This document shows positions 26,629 to 35,698 of a stretch of 40,505 nt of DNA, in pieces. Position numbers and translations under genes: made by a program. This stretch comes from Paulinella micropora (taxonomy: Eukaryota > Cercozoa > Imbricatea > Euglyphida). How positions within the stretch are numbered: the stretch's first letter is position 1; every line of letters starts with the position of its first letter. The notes below the pieces were generated by a model. It was not told the origin of the DNA and did no database searches. It was given only the letters and a program-made list of their open reading frames with translations. The stretch is taken from contig BJOX01000006.1 in NCBI GenBank assembly GCA_009731375.1, positions 1,253,591 to 1,294,095 of the forward strand, given 5' to 3'.

Positions 26629-29190
26629 TCATCTCTTTGCTTCCTGAGCCCTGCGTTTCAGAGCCTCTGCCTCCGCCACCTTGCCTTGCTGCTCCAACAA
26701 GTCGGCCAGGCGGCTGAACGAAGTCAACGTTAGCAAGTGTTCAGCCTCAAGCATCTGCTCGCAGCCTTGCAGAGCCCTGCGAAGTAGAGCCTCTGCCTCC
26801 GCCAGCTTGCCCTGCTTCTGCAGCAACAAGCCCAGGCGGCTCAATGACTTCAACGTGTCCAGGTGCTCTGCCCCGAGCGTCTGCTCGCAGCCTTCCAGAG
26901 CCCTGCGGCACAGAGTCTCGGCCTCCGCCAGCTTGCCCTGATCCCGCAGGAACACGCCCAAAATGGCGACCGCAGTCAATGTGTCCGGGTGCTCTGCCCC
27001 GAGCGTCTTCTCGCAGCCTTGCAGAGCCCTGCGGTACAGAGCTTCGGCCTCCGCCAGCTTGCCCTGGTCCTGCAGCAACATGCCTAGGCTGTTGACCGAA
27101 GTCAACGTTAACGGGTGCTCTGCCCCGAGCATCTTCTCCCTTGCTTCCAGAGCCCTGCGGTACAGAGGCTCGGCCTCCGCCAACTTGCCCTGCTTCTTCA
27201 GCAACAAGCCCAGGTTGCTGACCGAAGCAAACGTGTCCGGGTGCTCTGCCCCGAGCGTCTTCTCCCTTGCTTCCAGAGCCCTGCGATACAGAGGCTCGGC
27301 CTCCGCCAGCTTGCCCTGGTCCTGCAGCAACATGCCTAGGCTGTTGACCGAAGTCAACGTGGACGGGTGCTCTGCCCCGAGCATCTTCTCCCTTGCATCC
27401 AGAGCCCTGCGGTACAGAGGCTCGGTCTCTGCAAGTTTGCCCTGCTTATGCAGCAACTGGCCCAGGTTGTGGACCGAAGCCAACGTAGACGGGTGCTCTG
27501 CCCCGAGCGTCTTCTCCCTTGCTTCCAGAGCCCTGCGGTATAGAGGCTCGGTCTCCGCCAGCTTGCCCTGCTTATTCAGCAAGTCGGCCAGGCTGCTGAC
27601 CGAAGTCAACGTGGACGGGTGCTCTGCCCCGAGCGTCTTCTCTCGTCCTAGTAGAGCCCTGCGGTACAGAGTTTCGGCCTCCACCAGCTTGCCCTGGTCC
27701 ATCAGCAAGAAGCCCAGGTTGTTGACCACAGTCAACGTGTCCGGGTGCTCTGCCCCGAACGTCTTTTCCCTTGCTTCCAGAGCCCTGCGGTACAGAGGCT
27801 CGGCCTCCGCCAGCTTGCCCTGCTGCTTCAGCAAAGTGCCCAGGTTGTTGACCGAAGTCAACGTTAACGGGTGCTCTGCCCCGAGCGTCTTCTCTTTTGC
27901 TTCCAGGGCCCTGCGGAACAGAAGCTCGGCCTCCGCCAGCTTGCCCTGCTGCTTCAGCAACAAGCCCAGGTCGTTGATCGAAGACAACGTGTCCGGGTGC
28001 TCTGCCCCGAGCATCTTTTCTCGTGCTTGCAGAGCCCTGCGGTACGGAGGCTCGGTCTCTGCAAGTTTGCCCTGCTTATGCAGCAACTGGCCCAGGTTGT
28101 GGACCGAAGCCAACGTGGACGGGTGCTCTGCCCCGAGCGTCTTCTCTTCCCCTTGCAAAGCCCTGCGGAACAGAGGCTCGGCCTCCTCCAGCTTGCCCTG
28201 GTCCATCAGCAACGTGCCCAGGTTGCTGACCGTAGCCAACGTGAGCGGGTGCTCTGCCCCGACCTTCTTCTCCAACGTTTCCAAGCAACGCCGATACAGT
28301 ACCTCCGCTCCCTTGAGATCGCCCAGGTCGTCAAGCAGTCTGCCCAAAAAACCCATGAGCTTCACAGTGTCCTCGTCTGTTTGGCCCTCCCTCGCCTTGA
28401 GCGCGTCGCGACCCGCCTGCACTACCCAGGCCCGCATCTCAGCCAGCACGGTCTTGTTCAGCTCGTGCGCCCCGCCTTCCATCCCTTCCACCAGGGCCAA
28501 TATCTTCTCTTGGTCCTCCTTCTTGAAGGCCTCCACCTTCTTCACGTCTATTTTCGACAATGAGCCTAAGACAGAAGAGAAGCTTGTCACACGAGCCTTT
28601 TCGAAATCCTTGGCCTCCGTGGGAGAGAGGCAGATCTCAAACTTCGCTTCTGTCACCCGCGTGCAAAAGATTTCCCAGAGACACCATGAGCGAGTCAGGG
28701 GCACAGGGTTGCTCCAGGGCGACAGAATCAGCACCGTCCTGCCAATCGTCTTCACGTTCTCCCGGAACGCCTGGAACCAAAAGTCCGGTTCCACCTTGGA
28801 GGTCTGGTGCTGGTTGACAGTAAAGATGTCGAACCAGAGAAAGGTTCGACTTCTCACGTCGTCTTTGTCGGGCCAGTGGGCAGCGATAGCCTCCACCACT
28901 TGCTTAAAGGTGTACTTCCACGCGTGGGAAAGAAACACCGTGGCGGTTGCCACGCCGGCGCGGTCTTGCGGGTCCTGCGACCGGGCCAGCAGCTCCACGT
29001 ACGAGCATTGCTGGTCCAAGGTGGCGGGCTTGACCAGCTCGCGCACCACGTCGTCGGTGGTGGCACCCGCAGCCAGAGAGCCCGCGGCCTCCCAGCGCTG
29101 GTACGTGGCGAGCAGCAGCGACACCGACACACCGAGCTTCGGGATTGGGGAGCTGGCCTCCTTGCCCTCGTGCGGCTCGCGGACGGACAT
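26629..29190 (-). CDS. TIR-like domain protein with 14 TPRs, 853 residues
   Basis: A single intact exon from ATG 29190 to TGA 26629. Residues 80-200 look like a TIR-type domain: FLSHAW (86-91) at the first strand, LWFDIF and NQH (118-128), a hydrophobic VLILSPWS strand, and RSWCLWE (167-173). The last matches the SxWCxxE motif of TIR NADases, with Glu173 as the candidate catalytic residue. A charged helical linker leads to 14 tandem 42-residue repeats from about residue 270 to the end, of the kinesin-light-chain / nephrocystin-3 type ([26 protein letters not shown]). There is no NB-ARC or other ATPase between them. By analogy with TIR-TPR signalling proteins, the TPRs would sense or oligomerise and the TIR would act as enzyme or scaffold; this is inference. 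The ATG follows an acceptor-like CTGTATGTAG, so an upstream exon is possible (see 30197). It is the best-preserved gene in the window. Confidence 0.85.
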   Translation of the reverse strand: MSVREPHEGKEASSPIPKLGVSVSLLLATYQRWEAAGSLAAGATTDDVVRELVKPATLDQQCSYVELLARSQDPQDRAGVATATVFLSHAWKYTFKQVVEAIAAHWPDKDDVRSRTFLWFDIFTVNQHQTSKVEPDFWFQAFRENVKTIGRTVLILSPWSNPVPLTRSWCLWEIFCTRVTEAKFEICLSPTEAKDFEKARVTSFSSVLGSLSKIDVKKVEAFKKEDQEKILALVEGMEGGAHELNKTVLAEMRAWVVQAGRDALKAREGQTDEDTVKLMGFLGRLLDDLGDLKGAEVLYRRCLETLEKKVGAEHPLTLATVSNLGTLLMDQGKLEEAEPLFRRALQGEEKTLGAEHPSTLASVHNLGQLLHKQGKLAETEPPYRRALQAREKMLGAEHPDTLSSINDLGLLLKQQGKLAEAELLFRRALEAKEKTLGAEHPLTLTSVNNLGTLLKQQGKLAEAEPLYRRALEAREKTFGAEHPDTLTVVNNLGFLLMDQGKLVEAETLYRRALLGREKTLGAEHPSTLTSVSSLADLLNKQGKLAETEPLYRRALEAREKTLGAEHPSTLASVHNLGQLLHKQGKLAETEPLYRRALDAREKMLGAEHPSTLTSVNSLGMLLQDQGKLAEAEPLYRRALEAREKTLGAEHPDTFASVSNLGLLLKKQGKLAEAEPLYRRALEAREKMLGAEHPLTLTSVNSLGMLLQDQGKLAEAEALYRRALQGCEKTLGAEHPDTLTAVAILGVFLRDQGKLAEAETLCRRALEGCEQTLGAEHLDTLKSLSRLGLLLQKQGKLAEAEALLRRALQGCEQMLEAEHLLTLTSFSRLADLLEQQGKVAEAEALKRRAQEAKR
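26640..28390. repeat. 126-bp coding tandem repeat (TPR units)
   Basis: Fourteen units of 126 bp (42 codons) make up the TPR region. Identity between units is high at DNA level. Units starting with the [12 protein letters not shown] wording are 630 bp apart (five units; compare 27411 with 28041), and the [12 protein letters not shown] units are 252 bp apart (27061 and 27313). This points to expansion by multi-unit duplications. Confidence 0.9.
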
Positions 29191-29396
29191 CTACATACAG
29201 GAAAGCACAAAACATTGACCATCCAGGAGAAACACGAGAAAAAATTCAAAGAAAGCTATCTATCTATCTATCTATCTATCTATCCATCTATCTATCCATC
29301 TATCCATCTATCTATCTATCTATCTATCTATCCATCTATCCATCCATCCATCCGTCCATCCATCCATCCATCCATGCATCCATGCATCCATCCATC

Positions 29397-29442
<46 letters not shown>

Positions 29443-29639
29443 GGAGAGAGAGAGAAGAACAGAGAGAGAGAGAGAGAGAGTGAGAGAGAGACAGAGAGAC
29501 AGAGAGACAGCGAGAGAGGGAGACAGAGAGAGACAGAGAGAGGAGAGAGAGAGAGAAAGAGAGGGAGAGAAAGAGAGAGAGAGAGAGACAGAGAGAGAGA
29601 GAGAGACACAGAGAGAGAGACACAGAGAGAGAGAGAGAC

Positions 29640-29672
<33 letters not shown>

Positions 29673-29740
29673 GAGAGAGAGAGAAAAGAACGAGACAGAA
29701 AAAAGCGAGAGAGACAAGAGCGAGAGAGAAACAGACAGAC

Positions 29741-29776
<36 letters not shown>

Positions 29777-29850
29777 GGATAGATGGACTCTCTCTCTCTG
29801 TCTCTGTCTCTCTCTCTCTCTCACTCTCTTTCTCTCATTCTCCCTCTCAT

Positions 29851-29885
<35 letters not shown>

Positions 29886-29896
29886 GTCTCTCTCTC

Positions 29897-29929
<33 letters not shown>

Positions 29930-29982
29930 CTCTCTGTCTGTCTCTCTCTGTCTGTCTCTCTCTGTCTGTCTCTCTCTGTCTG

Positions 29983-30013
<31 letters not shown>

Positions 30014-30074
30014 GTCTCTCTGTCTCTCTCTCTTTCTCTCTTTCTCTGTCTGTTTCATTCTCTCTGTCTCCTCG

Positions 30075-30107
<33 letters not shown>

Positions 30108-30190
30108 TCGCTCTCTCTCTTGTCTCTCTGTCTCTGTCTCTCTCTCTCTCTCATTCTCTCTGTCTCTCTCTCTCTTTCTCTCTCTGATAA
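29191..30190. repeat. TATC/ATCC, GA and TC microsatellite block
   Basis: About 60 bp of ordinary sequence upstream of the TIR-TPR ATG are followed by TATC and ATCC repeats (29255-29405), GA repeats (29406-29740), a short GATA tract and TC/TGTC repeats (29785-30186). The GA and TC halves are complementary, so the block is a large imperfect inverted repeat. It may be one intron. Confidence 0.85.
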
Positions 30191-30196
30191 AAACAC

Positions 30197-30325
30197 TTCT
30201 GTCTCCACTTCTTTTGCATCCAACCATCTGTCTTGTGCCTGTCTCTGTGCTGACCGGCCTTGGTTCGTGCCTGGCTTATCGTTACCCGGTGGACTCACAG
30301 AGCCGCAGATACCCATGATTAGGAC
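30197..30325 (-). CDS. 5' exon with N-myristoylation signal (40 codons)
   Basis: A minus-strand exon after the acceptor TTGTACTTCACAG. ATG at 30316 opens [20 protein letters not shown], then [20 protein letters not shown], with a GT donor at 30196 in phase 0. MGxxxS plus Cys4 is the consensus for myristoylation with adjacent palmitoylation, so the product is probably membrane-anchored. Two readings are possible. It may be the first exon of the TIR-TPR gene, because both junctions are phase 0 and the intron would be about 1 kb of microsatellite. Or it may be the first exon of a G-protein alpha subunit, whose N-termini also combine MGxCxS with a charged QxxxIDRWL-like helix before KLLLLG; no such following exon is in the window. 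Confidence 0.5.
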
Positions 30326-30403
30326 CTGTGAAGTACAAAGAAAATAATTTCAAACAAAGGATGGGTGAAATTGCGCGTGAATCCTGAACAACATGTGTGG
30401 CGA

Positions 30404-30930
30404 CTGGAAGGAAGGAAGGAAGGAAGGAAGGAAGGAGGGAGGGAAAGAAGAAGGCAAGAAGGAAAGAAGGGAGGGAAGAAGGGAAGGAAGGACGAAGGGA
30501 ATCGAAGGGAAGGTAGGGAATGACGAAGGGAATCGAAGGGAAGGTAGGGAATGACGAAGGGAATGGAAGGATGAAGGGAAGGGAAGGACAAAGGGAAGGG
30601 AAGGACGAAGGGAAGGGAAGGACGAAAGGAAGGGAAGGACGTCGACGAAGGCAATGCAAAGCGAAGGGAAGGGAAGGAAGAAGGGAAGGAAGAAGGGAAA
30701 GCAACCAGCTCCCCTCCCTCTCCTCCCTTCCCTCCTTCCCTGGTTGCTTTCCCTTCTTCCTTTCCTTCCCTTCGCTTTGCATTCCCTTCCTTTCGTCCTT
30801 CCCTGAGGGGAGGGAGGGGAGGGGAGGGGCCCCACCCCTCCCCTCCCTCCCCTCAGGGAAGGACGAAAGGAAGGGAATGCAAAGCGAAGGGAAGGAAAGG
30901 AAAAAGGGAAAGCAACCAAGGAAGGAGGGA
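30404..30930. repeat. Polypurine tract containing two nested palindromes
   Basis: GGAA/GAAGG repeats pass into inverted repeats. The segment GCAAAGCGAAGGG..GCAACC occurs at 30656-30706, inverted at 30742-30780, and direct again at 30878-30917. The second palindrome has arms of about 88 bp, 30742-30829 and 30830-30917, nearly perfect and centred on GGGGCCCCACCCC. The strand could form large hairpins or triplex structures. Confidence 0.85.
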
Positions 30931-30934
30931 AGGA

Positions 30935-31247
30935 GATTTTTGTCATTTTTGCCTAATAGTCAAACATGATAAAATGAATTCCCCCGCCAGAGAGATCGCG
31001 GGTTCAACCCCGCTAGACCATCCACCAAAAACAAAAAAAACATTGAGCAAACGACCGGGTAATCCGCCTTTGATAATGTTGTTGTGACACACTTTTCACG
31101 CGGTGTTCTCCCAATCCTGTTGAGCTATTTGGTAAAAATATAAATTTCTAGAATCTAGATCTTCTTCCTTACAATCTTCAACTAGTTCCTAGATTTTTAT
31201 CATTTTTGCCTAATAGTCAAACATGATAAAATGAATTCCCCCGCCGC
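30935..31247. repeat. 53-bp direct repeats with a tRNA-like remnant
   Basis: A block beginning GATTTTTRTCATTTTTGCC and ending GAATTCCCCCGCC occurs at 30935-30988 and 31192-31244 with about one mismatch. Between them, GCGGGTTCAACCCCGC (30998-31013) resembles a tRNA T-arm with a six-base loop and is followed by CCATCCACCA. No acceptor, D or anticodon arm matches, so it is at most a tRNA-derived remnant. Confidence 0.6.
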
Positions 31248-31640
31248 CAGGAGGAGGGTTTGCGCACCGCCTTTTCCCGTCCGGACGCACCAGCATGGCA
31301 TAAATGGAATCCCGTCCTTCTTTGGCTATATCGTGTTGTCAAAGTCATTACAAAGTCTTGTCTTTTATTTCGAGAAACTTTCTCGAGGATGCTACAAAGA
31401 CGTCAATTCTAAATGTATTCTGTGAAAGAGCAGGCAACGAATGTGAACGTCCTAGTTATTTTCACATTAAGCTTTTATTTGTGTGTGTCGATGATCTAAG
31501 CCGTGTTCACTTGTGTGTCTGCAGTGAATATTTACTGTAGGGATACATGTGATGTACACTCACACTGCTAGGCTAGTTGAATGCACATGAAGATTTGTGT
31601 GTGATGGTAACCCAACCCGTATTCACTTTTGTCTCTGCAG
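31248..31640. other. Single-copy region with two similar acceptor segments
   Basis: No clear gene. A segment with GTGTTCACTTGTGTGTCTGCAG (31502-31524 region) resembles that before the exon at 31641 (GTATTCACTTTTGTCTCTGCAG), which suggests a small duplication of a 3' splice site. Confidence 0.5.
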
Positions 31641-31703
31641 CTGTGAATAATGGAGGGCTACCTTAAGGAGATGTACGAGGCTGAGACACGATGGCCATTA
31701 CAG
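31641..31703 (+). CDS. Possible first coding exon (18 codons)
   Basis: After the acceptor TTTGTCTCTGCAG, ATG at 31650 opens MEGYLKEMYEAETRWPLQ, with donor CAG|GTTTGC at 31704. The following intron would be the TATC tract. Its end, ATCTAG at 31791, gives a phase 0 continuation ALYGTSPGPAWY and TAG at 31828, a total of only 30 residues. If so the product is a microprotein; otherwise the true next exon is elsewhere. Confidence 0.45.
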
Positions 31704-31710
31704 GTTTGCA

Positions 31711-31713
31711 TTC

Positions 31714-31790
<77 letters not shown>
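31711..31790. repeat. TATC microsatellite
   Basis: Uninterrupted TATC/CTAT repeats, about 20 units. Confidence 0.95.
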
Positions 31791-32514
31791 GGCGCTTTAT
31801 GGAACGAGCCCTGGCCCCGCCTGGTACTAGGAAGCTTTGGTATTGCCTGTATCAGTCCCTTCCGTGCAAACATCACGGCTTAGCTGGGCATCGGGTTAAT
31901 ACTTTACCCACAGACTTCCTGGTTGACGAAATCAGAAGCTCCTTTTTTCTGACATTAGTCGATATTTCATCAGTTGATCTTATCACTTACTCTACGGAAT
32001 GAACCAAGGCCACTTGAGGTGTCACTGACCCTCTCTTGGGCTTGATTTTTTGAAATGGGTGCCATCTGTCGACAGACAGAGAATTAGGGGATGGTGTGGG
32101 TGTGCTGGGCCCGTGGTGGGGTGCCTTATGTGTGCCTAGCCATACGCCTATAAGTCATATGCCGAAATAGCGACGGGAAGCACAATCCTGTTCCCTCAGG
32201 GTGCCCTTTCTCGCTTGTTGAGCCCGGAATAAAACCCACAGTGCTCTGTCGGTTTATACGAGACTGTCGAACAGTCTCGAAACTCCATCTGCTTACTGGG
32301 CCCTCTGTAATGGAGGTGGGAGCTCGTTCTGCAAGGGGCGCTTTATGGAACGAGCCCTGGCCCCGCCTGGTACTAGGAAGCTTTGGTATTGCCTGTATCA
32401 GTCCCTTCCGTGCAAACATCACGGCTTAGCTGGGCATCGGGTTAATACTTTACCCACAGACTTCCTGGTTGACGAAATCAGAAGCTCCTTTTTTCTGACA
32501 TTAGTCGATATTTC

Positions 32515-32517
<3 letters not shown>
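31791..32517. repeat. Identical 181-bp direct repeats around a 365-bp spacer
   Basis: 31791-31971 and 32337-32517 appear identical. TATC repeat abuts the left end of the first copy and the right end of the second, so the whole 727-bp block sits inside what was one microsatellite. The spacer holds a perfect 9-bp hairpin (CGAGACTGT at 32259-32267, ACAGTCTCG at 32271-32279). The structure resembles a small terminal-repeat (TRIM-like) element, but the direct repeats do not begin TG and end CA, and no primer-binding site was recognised. Confidence 0.7.
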
Positions 32518-32580
<63 letters not shown>

Positions 32581-32605
32581 ATATCTATCTATGTATCTAT
32601 CTATG

Positions 32606-32661
<56 letters not shown>

Positions 32662-32696
32662 CACTTACCTTACCTACCTACCTACCTACCTACCTA
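32518..32696. repeat. TATC then TACC microsatellite
   Basis: TATC repeats with a few TGTATC variants, ending in TACC repeats that lead into the minisatellite. Confidence 0.95.
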
Positions 32697-33054
32697 TCGT
32701 AGCGTAGCGTAGCGTACCGTGTACCGTACCGTGTACCGTGTACCGTACCGTGTACCGTACCGTGTACCGTGTACCGTACCGTGTACCGTGTACCGTACCG
32801 TGTACCGTGTACCGTGTACCGTACCCTGTACCGTGTACCGTGTACCGTACCGTGTACTGTGTACCGTGTACCGTACCGTGTACCGTGTACCGTGTACCGT
32901 ACCGTGTACCGTGTACCGTGTACCGTACCGTGTACCGTGTACCGTGTACCGTACCGTGTACCGTGTACCGTGTACCCTGTACCGTACCGTGTACCGTGTA
33001 CCGTGTACCGTACCGTGTACCGTGTACCGTGTACCGTACCGTGTACCGTGTACC

Positions 33055-33103
<49 letters not shown>

Positions 33104-33269
33104 ACCGTGTACCGTGTACCGTGTACCGTACCGTGTACCGTGTACCGTACCGTGTACCGTGTACCGTGTACCATACCGTGTACCGTGTACCGTGTACCGT
33201 ACCGTGTACTGTGTACCGTGTACCGTACCGTGTACCCTGTACCGTACCGTGTACCGTGTACCGTGTACC

Positions 33270-33304
<35 letters not shown>

Positions 33305-33346
33305 ACCGTGTACCGTGTACCGTGTACCATGTACCGTGTACCGTGC
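32697..33346. repeat. Two-word minisatellite (TACCG / TGTACCG)
   Basis: About 650 bp built almost only from two words, the 5-mer TACCG and the 7-mer TGTACCG. Often one short word is followed by two or three long ones. There are rare variants GTACTGTG, GTACCCTG and GTACCATG, and the array starts with three TAGCG. No frame is interrupted on either strand because the words mix, which produces long Tyr/Arg/Val or Tyr/Thr/His frames that are not genes. Confidence 0.95.
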
Positions 33347-33459
33347 CGTGGGCGTAGACAGCTCCTGCTCCCCGTTGATATCCGTCCAAACAGAGGACGG
33401 GCGCATGCAATGGTCTAAGGCTGATGCCTGGATTGCGCAATGCGCATCCTACAATACAC

Positions 33460-34969
33460 TCAGCGCCGCCCTTTCCCGCCGGCAAACCCTTCGTGAGCTT
33501 TTCTGGCATCTGCAGGAGATGAGCTCAGATATTGTTCACCAAACGCGACAATGCAAGAACGAGCCGCTCCTTTGTCCTTGTCATCTTCTTTCCAACATAC
33601 CACGCCGCGTTGCAGGTACTGTTTGTGTTCGGCTTTGGTCAAGTGTGTGCACAGCAGCTGTAGCGAGGCGCTACCTCCGTCAGTTTCAGGAGGCACCAGG
33701 TGCCCTTTGGCAAGGTCATCTACATATTCCAGCGCCTCTTCTAAGCTAGTCCGAGAGTGCTTATTGCAACGCTTGCATGTGAGCAATCTCTTAAGCAAAT
33801 TTATGTACTGCTCCGCCGCAAGGGTCGGTGGGGCCTCCCAGTCATGCATCTGCGTAAAAATCGCAGAGCCAGGATCTCCAGGTTTGTTGTCAGTAATCCC
33901 GCTCCAAGGATCTTGGTGAACTCCGCGAAGTGGTACACTCAGCCCCGCGGAGTCCGCCAGGGCCGACAGGAAGGTCCTAAAGTGTCCCTGCCTTTGGAAC
34001 CGCAGATTCGCGACCAGGGCTATGGAATTGCTCAGCAATATTCCCGTATCCAAGCCAAGTTTTTGCTTGGCAGAATTCAATTCTTGTTCGAGCACACCCA
34101 GCGCAGCGTCGAATGAGTCGTGGGCAACTAAATTTTGGGAGCTGGCCACTAAAGTCACAAACATGCCGAGGCCTAGCATGCTCTGCGGCGCGGAGCCGTT
34201 CAGCAACTGGTCTACCCACCGGCGGCTGAGCTCGCTGGCCGGTGCGTTGGTCTCGTATCAGAGCAAGTCCGCATTCCCCCACAAAACCTTGTCCTCGTTG
34301 TTCTCTGTGTATACTAGAAAATCACGCGGATCCAGCTTGACCAGCTCCGCCTCGTTCTCGAGTGCTGACTTTTCTGACAACTTTGCAATAAAGAGTCTGC
34401 TGTAAAAACTTATGGTTTTGTAAGCAGCGCGCCAGGCATCGCTCAAGCTCATTCCATCCTCCTGGCCTTTTGGCACATAGTCAGCAAGGCTGCTGGTTGC
34501 TCGCGCGGCCTCGCCACGGAAAAGGTAGCACTTGGCCGCTTGGCTTTGCTGCAATCTGCTTAACGCATTCTCTGCTTTTTCTTTTAATCCTTCCATTTCT
34601 TTTTTGACTTTGCTTCTACAAACTTCGCTGGGCAGACCCGCTAAGGCCTCGGTTGAGAGTTGCTGCGCGGCTACTGCTTTAAACCTGTTGAGTTCGGACT
34701 CTCTTACCCACACGTAGCTGTTGTCTTGGAAAGCTCCAATTCCAGCCTCGTAAAGTGCATTCGCCCACCTTAAGCGCGCATTGGCTTTATCTATGCTGTC
34801 GTAAACGACAAAGCCATAGCGCTGCACAAGTGGATTTCCACTTCGCAAAAAGGCTATGTTATATAAGCTCTGGGCGAGCCAGACGTCGTCAGCCTGTTCA
34901 GGGCCATCCTTGAACGTGCACGCGTTAGACCGACAGCCCTCCTGATGTTTCTTAGTCCTGGCGGGCACT
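33460..34969 (-). CDS. Unknown protein, about 500 codons with one in-frame TGA (copy 1)
   Basis: A minus-strand frame, open from the acceptor GACTAATAG (exon start about 34969) to TGA 33460 except for TGA at 34258-34260. Before it lie 236 codons (ARTKKHQEGCRSNACTFKDG..NEDKVLWGNADLL) and after it YETNAPASELSRRWVDQLLN in the same frame, both protein-like. A 3n intron of 81 bp, AAG|GTTTTG at 34287 to GACCAG at 34207, would remove the stop and keep the frame. Otherwise it is a nonsense mutation or readthrough. The frame has no ATG in its first 127 codons, so a 5' exon is missing. The second half has KRLLTCKRCNKHS, a CxxC pair, and an acidic C-terminal region. No family is recognised. Downstream it runs into the two-word minisatellite. 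Confidence 0.6.
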
Positions 34970-35262
34970 ATTAGTCACAGTCTGTGAAGAAATCCGCTAA
35001 ATTTAAATTCGTCTGTCATCCGAAAATTCAAAGACACCTGCAGTACTACTTGCCTGTTTCCCTTTGTTTATGTAATACTATGTTAGACAACCCCCAGCCT
35101 TCCTTCTAGCGCCCCCCCCACCCCTTGCCCTCTTTCCTGTTCTCCTTCCTTTATTGACTCTTCCTCCCGCTTTCCCGGGGAACATATGCAAAAAGATATT
35201 TATTCTTTTCTTCTACATACGCGTCGGCTGTAGCGTTTTATTTTATTAAAACAAAGACCTAG
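34970..35262. other. Intergenic segment with polyadenylation signals
   Basis: Minus-strand AATAAA at 35237-35242, 35242-35247 and 35199-35204 lies 16-65 nt after the stop at 35263, so this is the 3' UTR of that gene. A minus ATG near 35017 opens MTDEFKFSGFLHRL and then TGA. It might be the start of the downstream gene, but no plausible intron joins it to the exon at 34969. Confidence 0.6.
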
Positions 35263-35590
35263 TCAAGGAGGCTCGTATTCAGAATCTGATTCATCATCAG
35301 AATTGGAGCCTTTGGCTTTTGCAAATCTGGTTGATAACTGATTAGCCACGTGACCGATAAGTCCACCTAGTTTGCTCTTTTTGGGTTCCGCTCCGTTATC
35401 TTGCGGGCGTGCACTTCTCCTCAATGTTCTGATTCTTTCTCCTATCGAAGCTTCGTCAACGCCCCTGGGAGGATAAGCAGCGCGGGCCTTTTTATCAGAC
35501 CCCTTAGCATCGCCTTCTTCCTCCGCGGCTCTTTCTCCTCCTCCTCCTCCTCCTTCCTCTTCTTCTCCGTCCGCCCCCCTTTCTCTCTCT
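35263..35590 (-). CDS. C-terminal part of an unknown charged protein
   Basis: The minus frame begins in a Gly/Glu-rich low-complexity stretch near the poly-C tract, with EEGDAKGSDKKARAAYPPRG, continues IGERIRTLRRSARPQDN and LGGLIGHVANQLSTRFAKAK, and ends SDDESDSEYEPP at TGA 35263. The acidic Ser-rich end could be a casein kinase 2 substrate. The rest of the gene is lost in the 916-base gap. It is copied in part at 38729-38860. Confidence 0.65.
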
Positions 35591-35591
35591 C

Positions 35592-35648
<57 letters not shown>

Positions 35649-35698
35649 CCCCCCCCCCCCCTTCTCCCCCCCCCCCCTCCCCCCCCCCCCCCCCCCCC
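35591..35698. repeat. Poly-C tract
   Basis: Nearly uninterrupted C up to the gap edge. Confidence 0.95.

Noticed and set aside
26963-29218. 751-codon plus-strand frame opposite the TIR-TPR gene
   Set aside because: Antisense shadow of the 126-bp repeat; the minus frame has the domain signatures.
30998-31025. tRNA gene
   Set aside because: Only a T-arm-like stem with a six-base loop; no matching acceptor, D or anticodon arms.
31791-32517. LTR retrotransposon in miniature
   Set aside because: The direct repeats do not have TG..CA ends, and no primer-binding site, polypurine tract or target duplication could be shown.
32686-33749. Tyr/Arg/Val and Tyr/Thr/His frames up to 326 codons
   Set aside because: They result from the two-word minisatellite; only the ends outside the array overlap a real gene, and those in the wrong frame or strand.
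34970-34980. 11-bp intron GTGACTAATAG joining MTDEFKFSGFLHRL to the exon at 34969
   Set aside because: Far below any plausible intron length; the sequence is more likely branch point plus acceptor.
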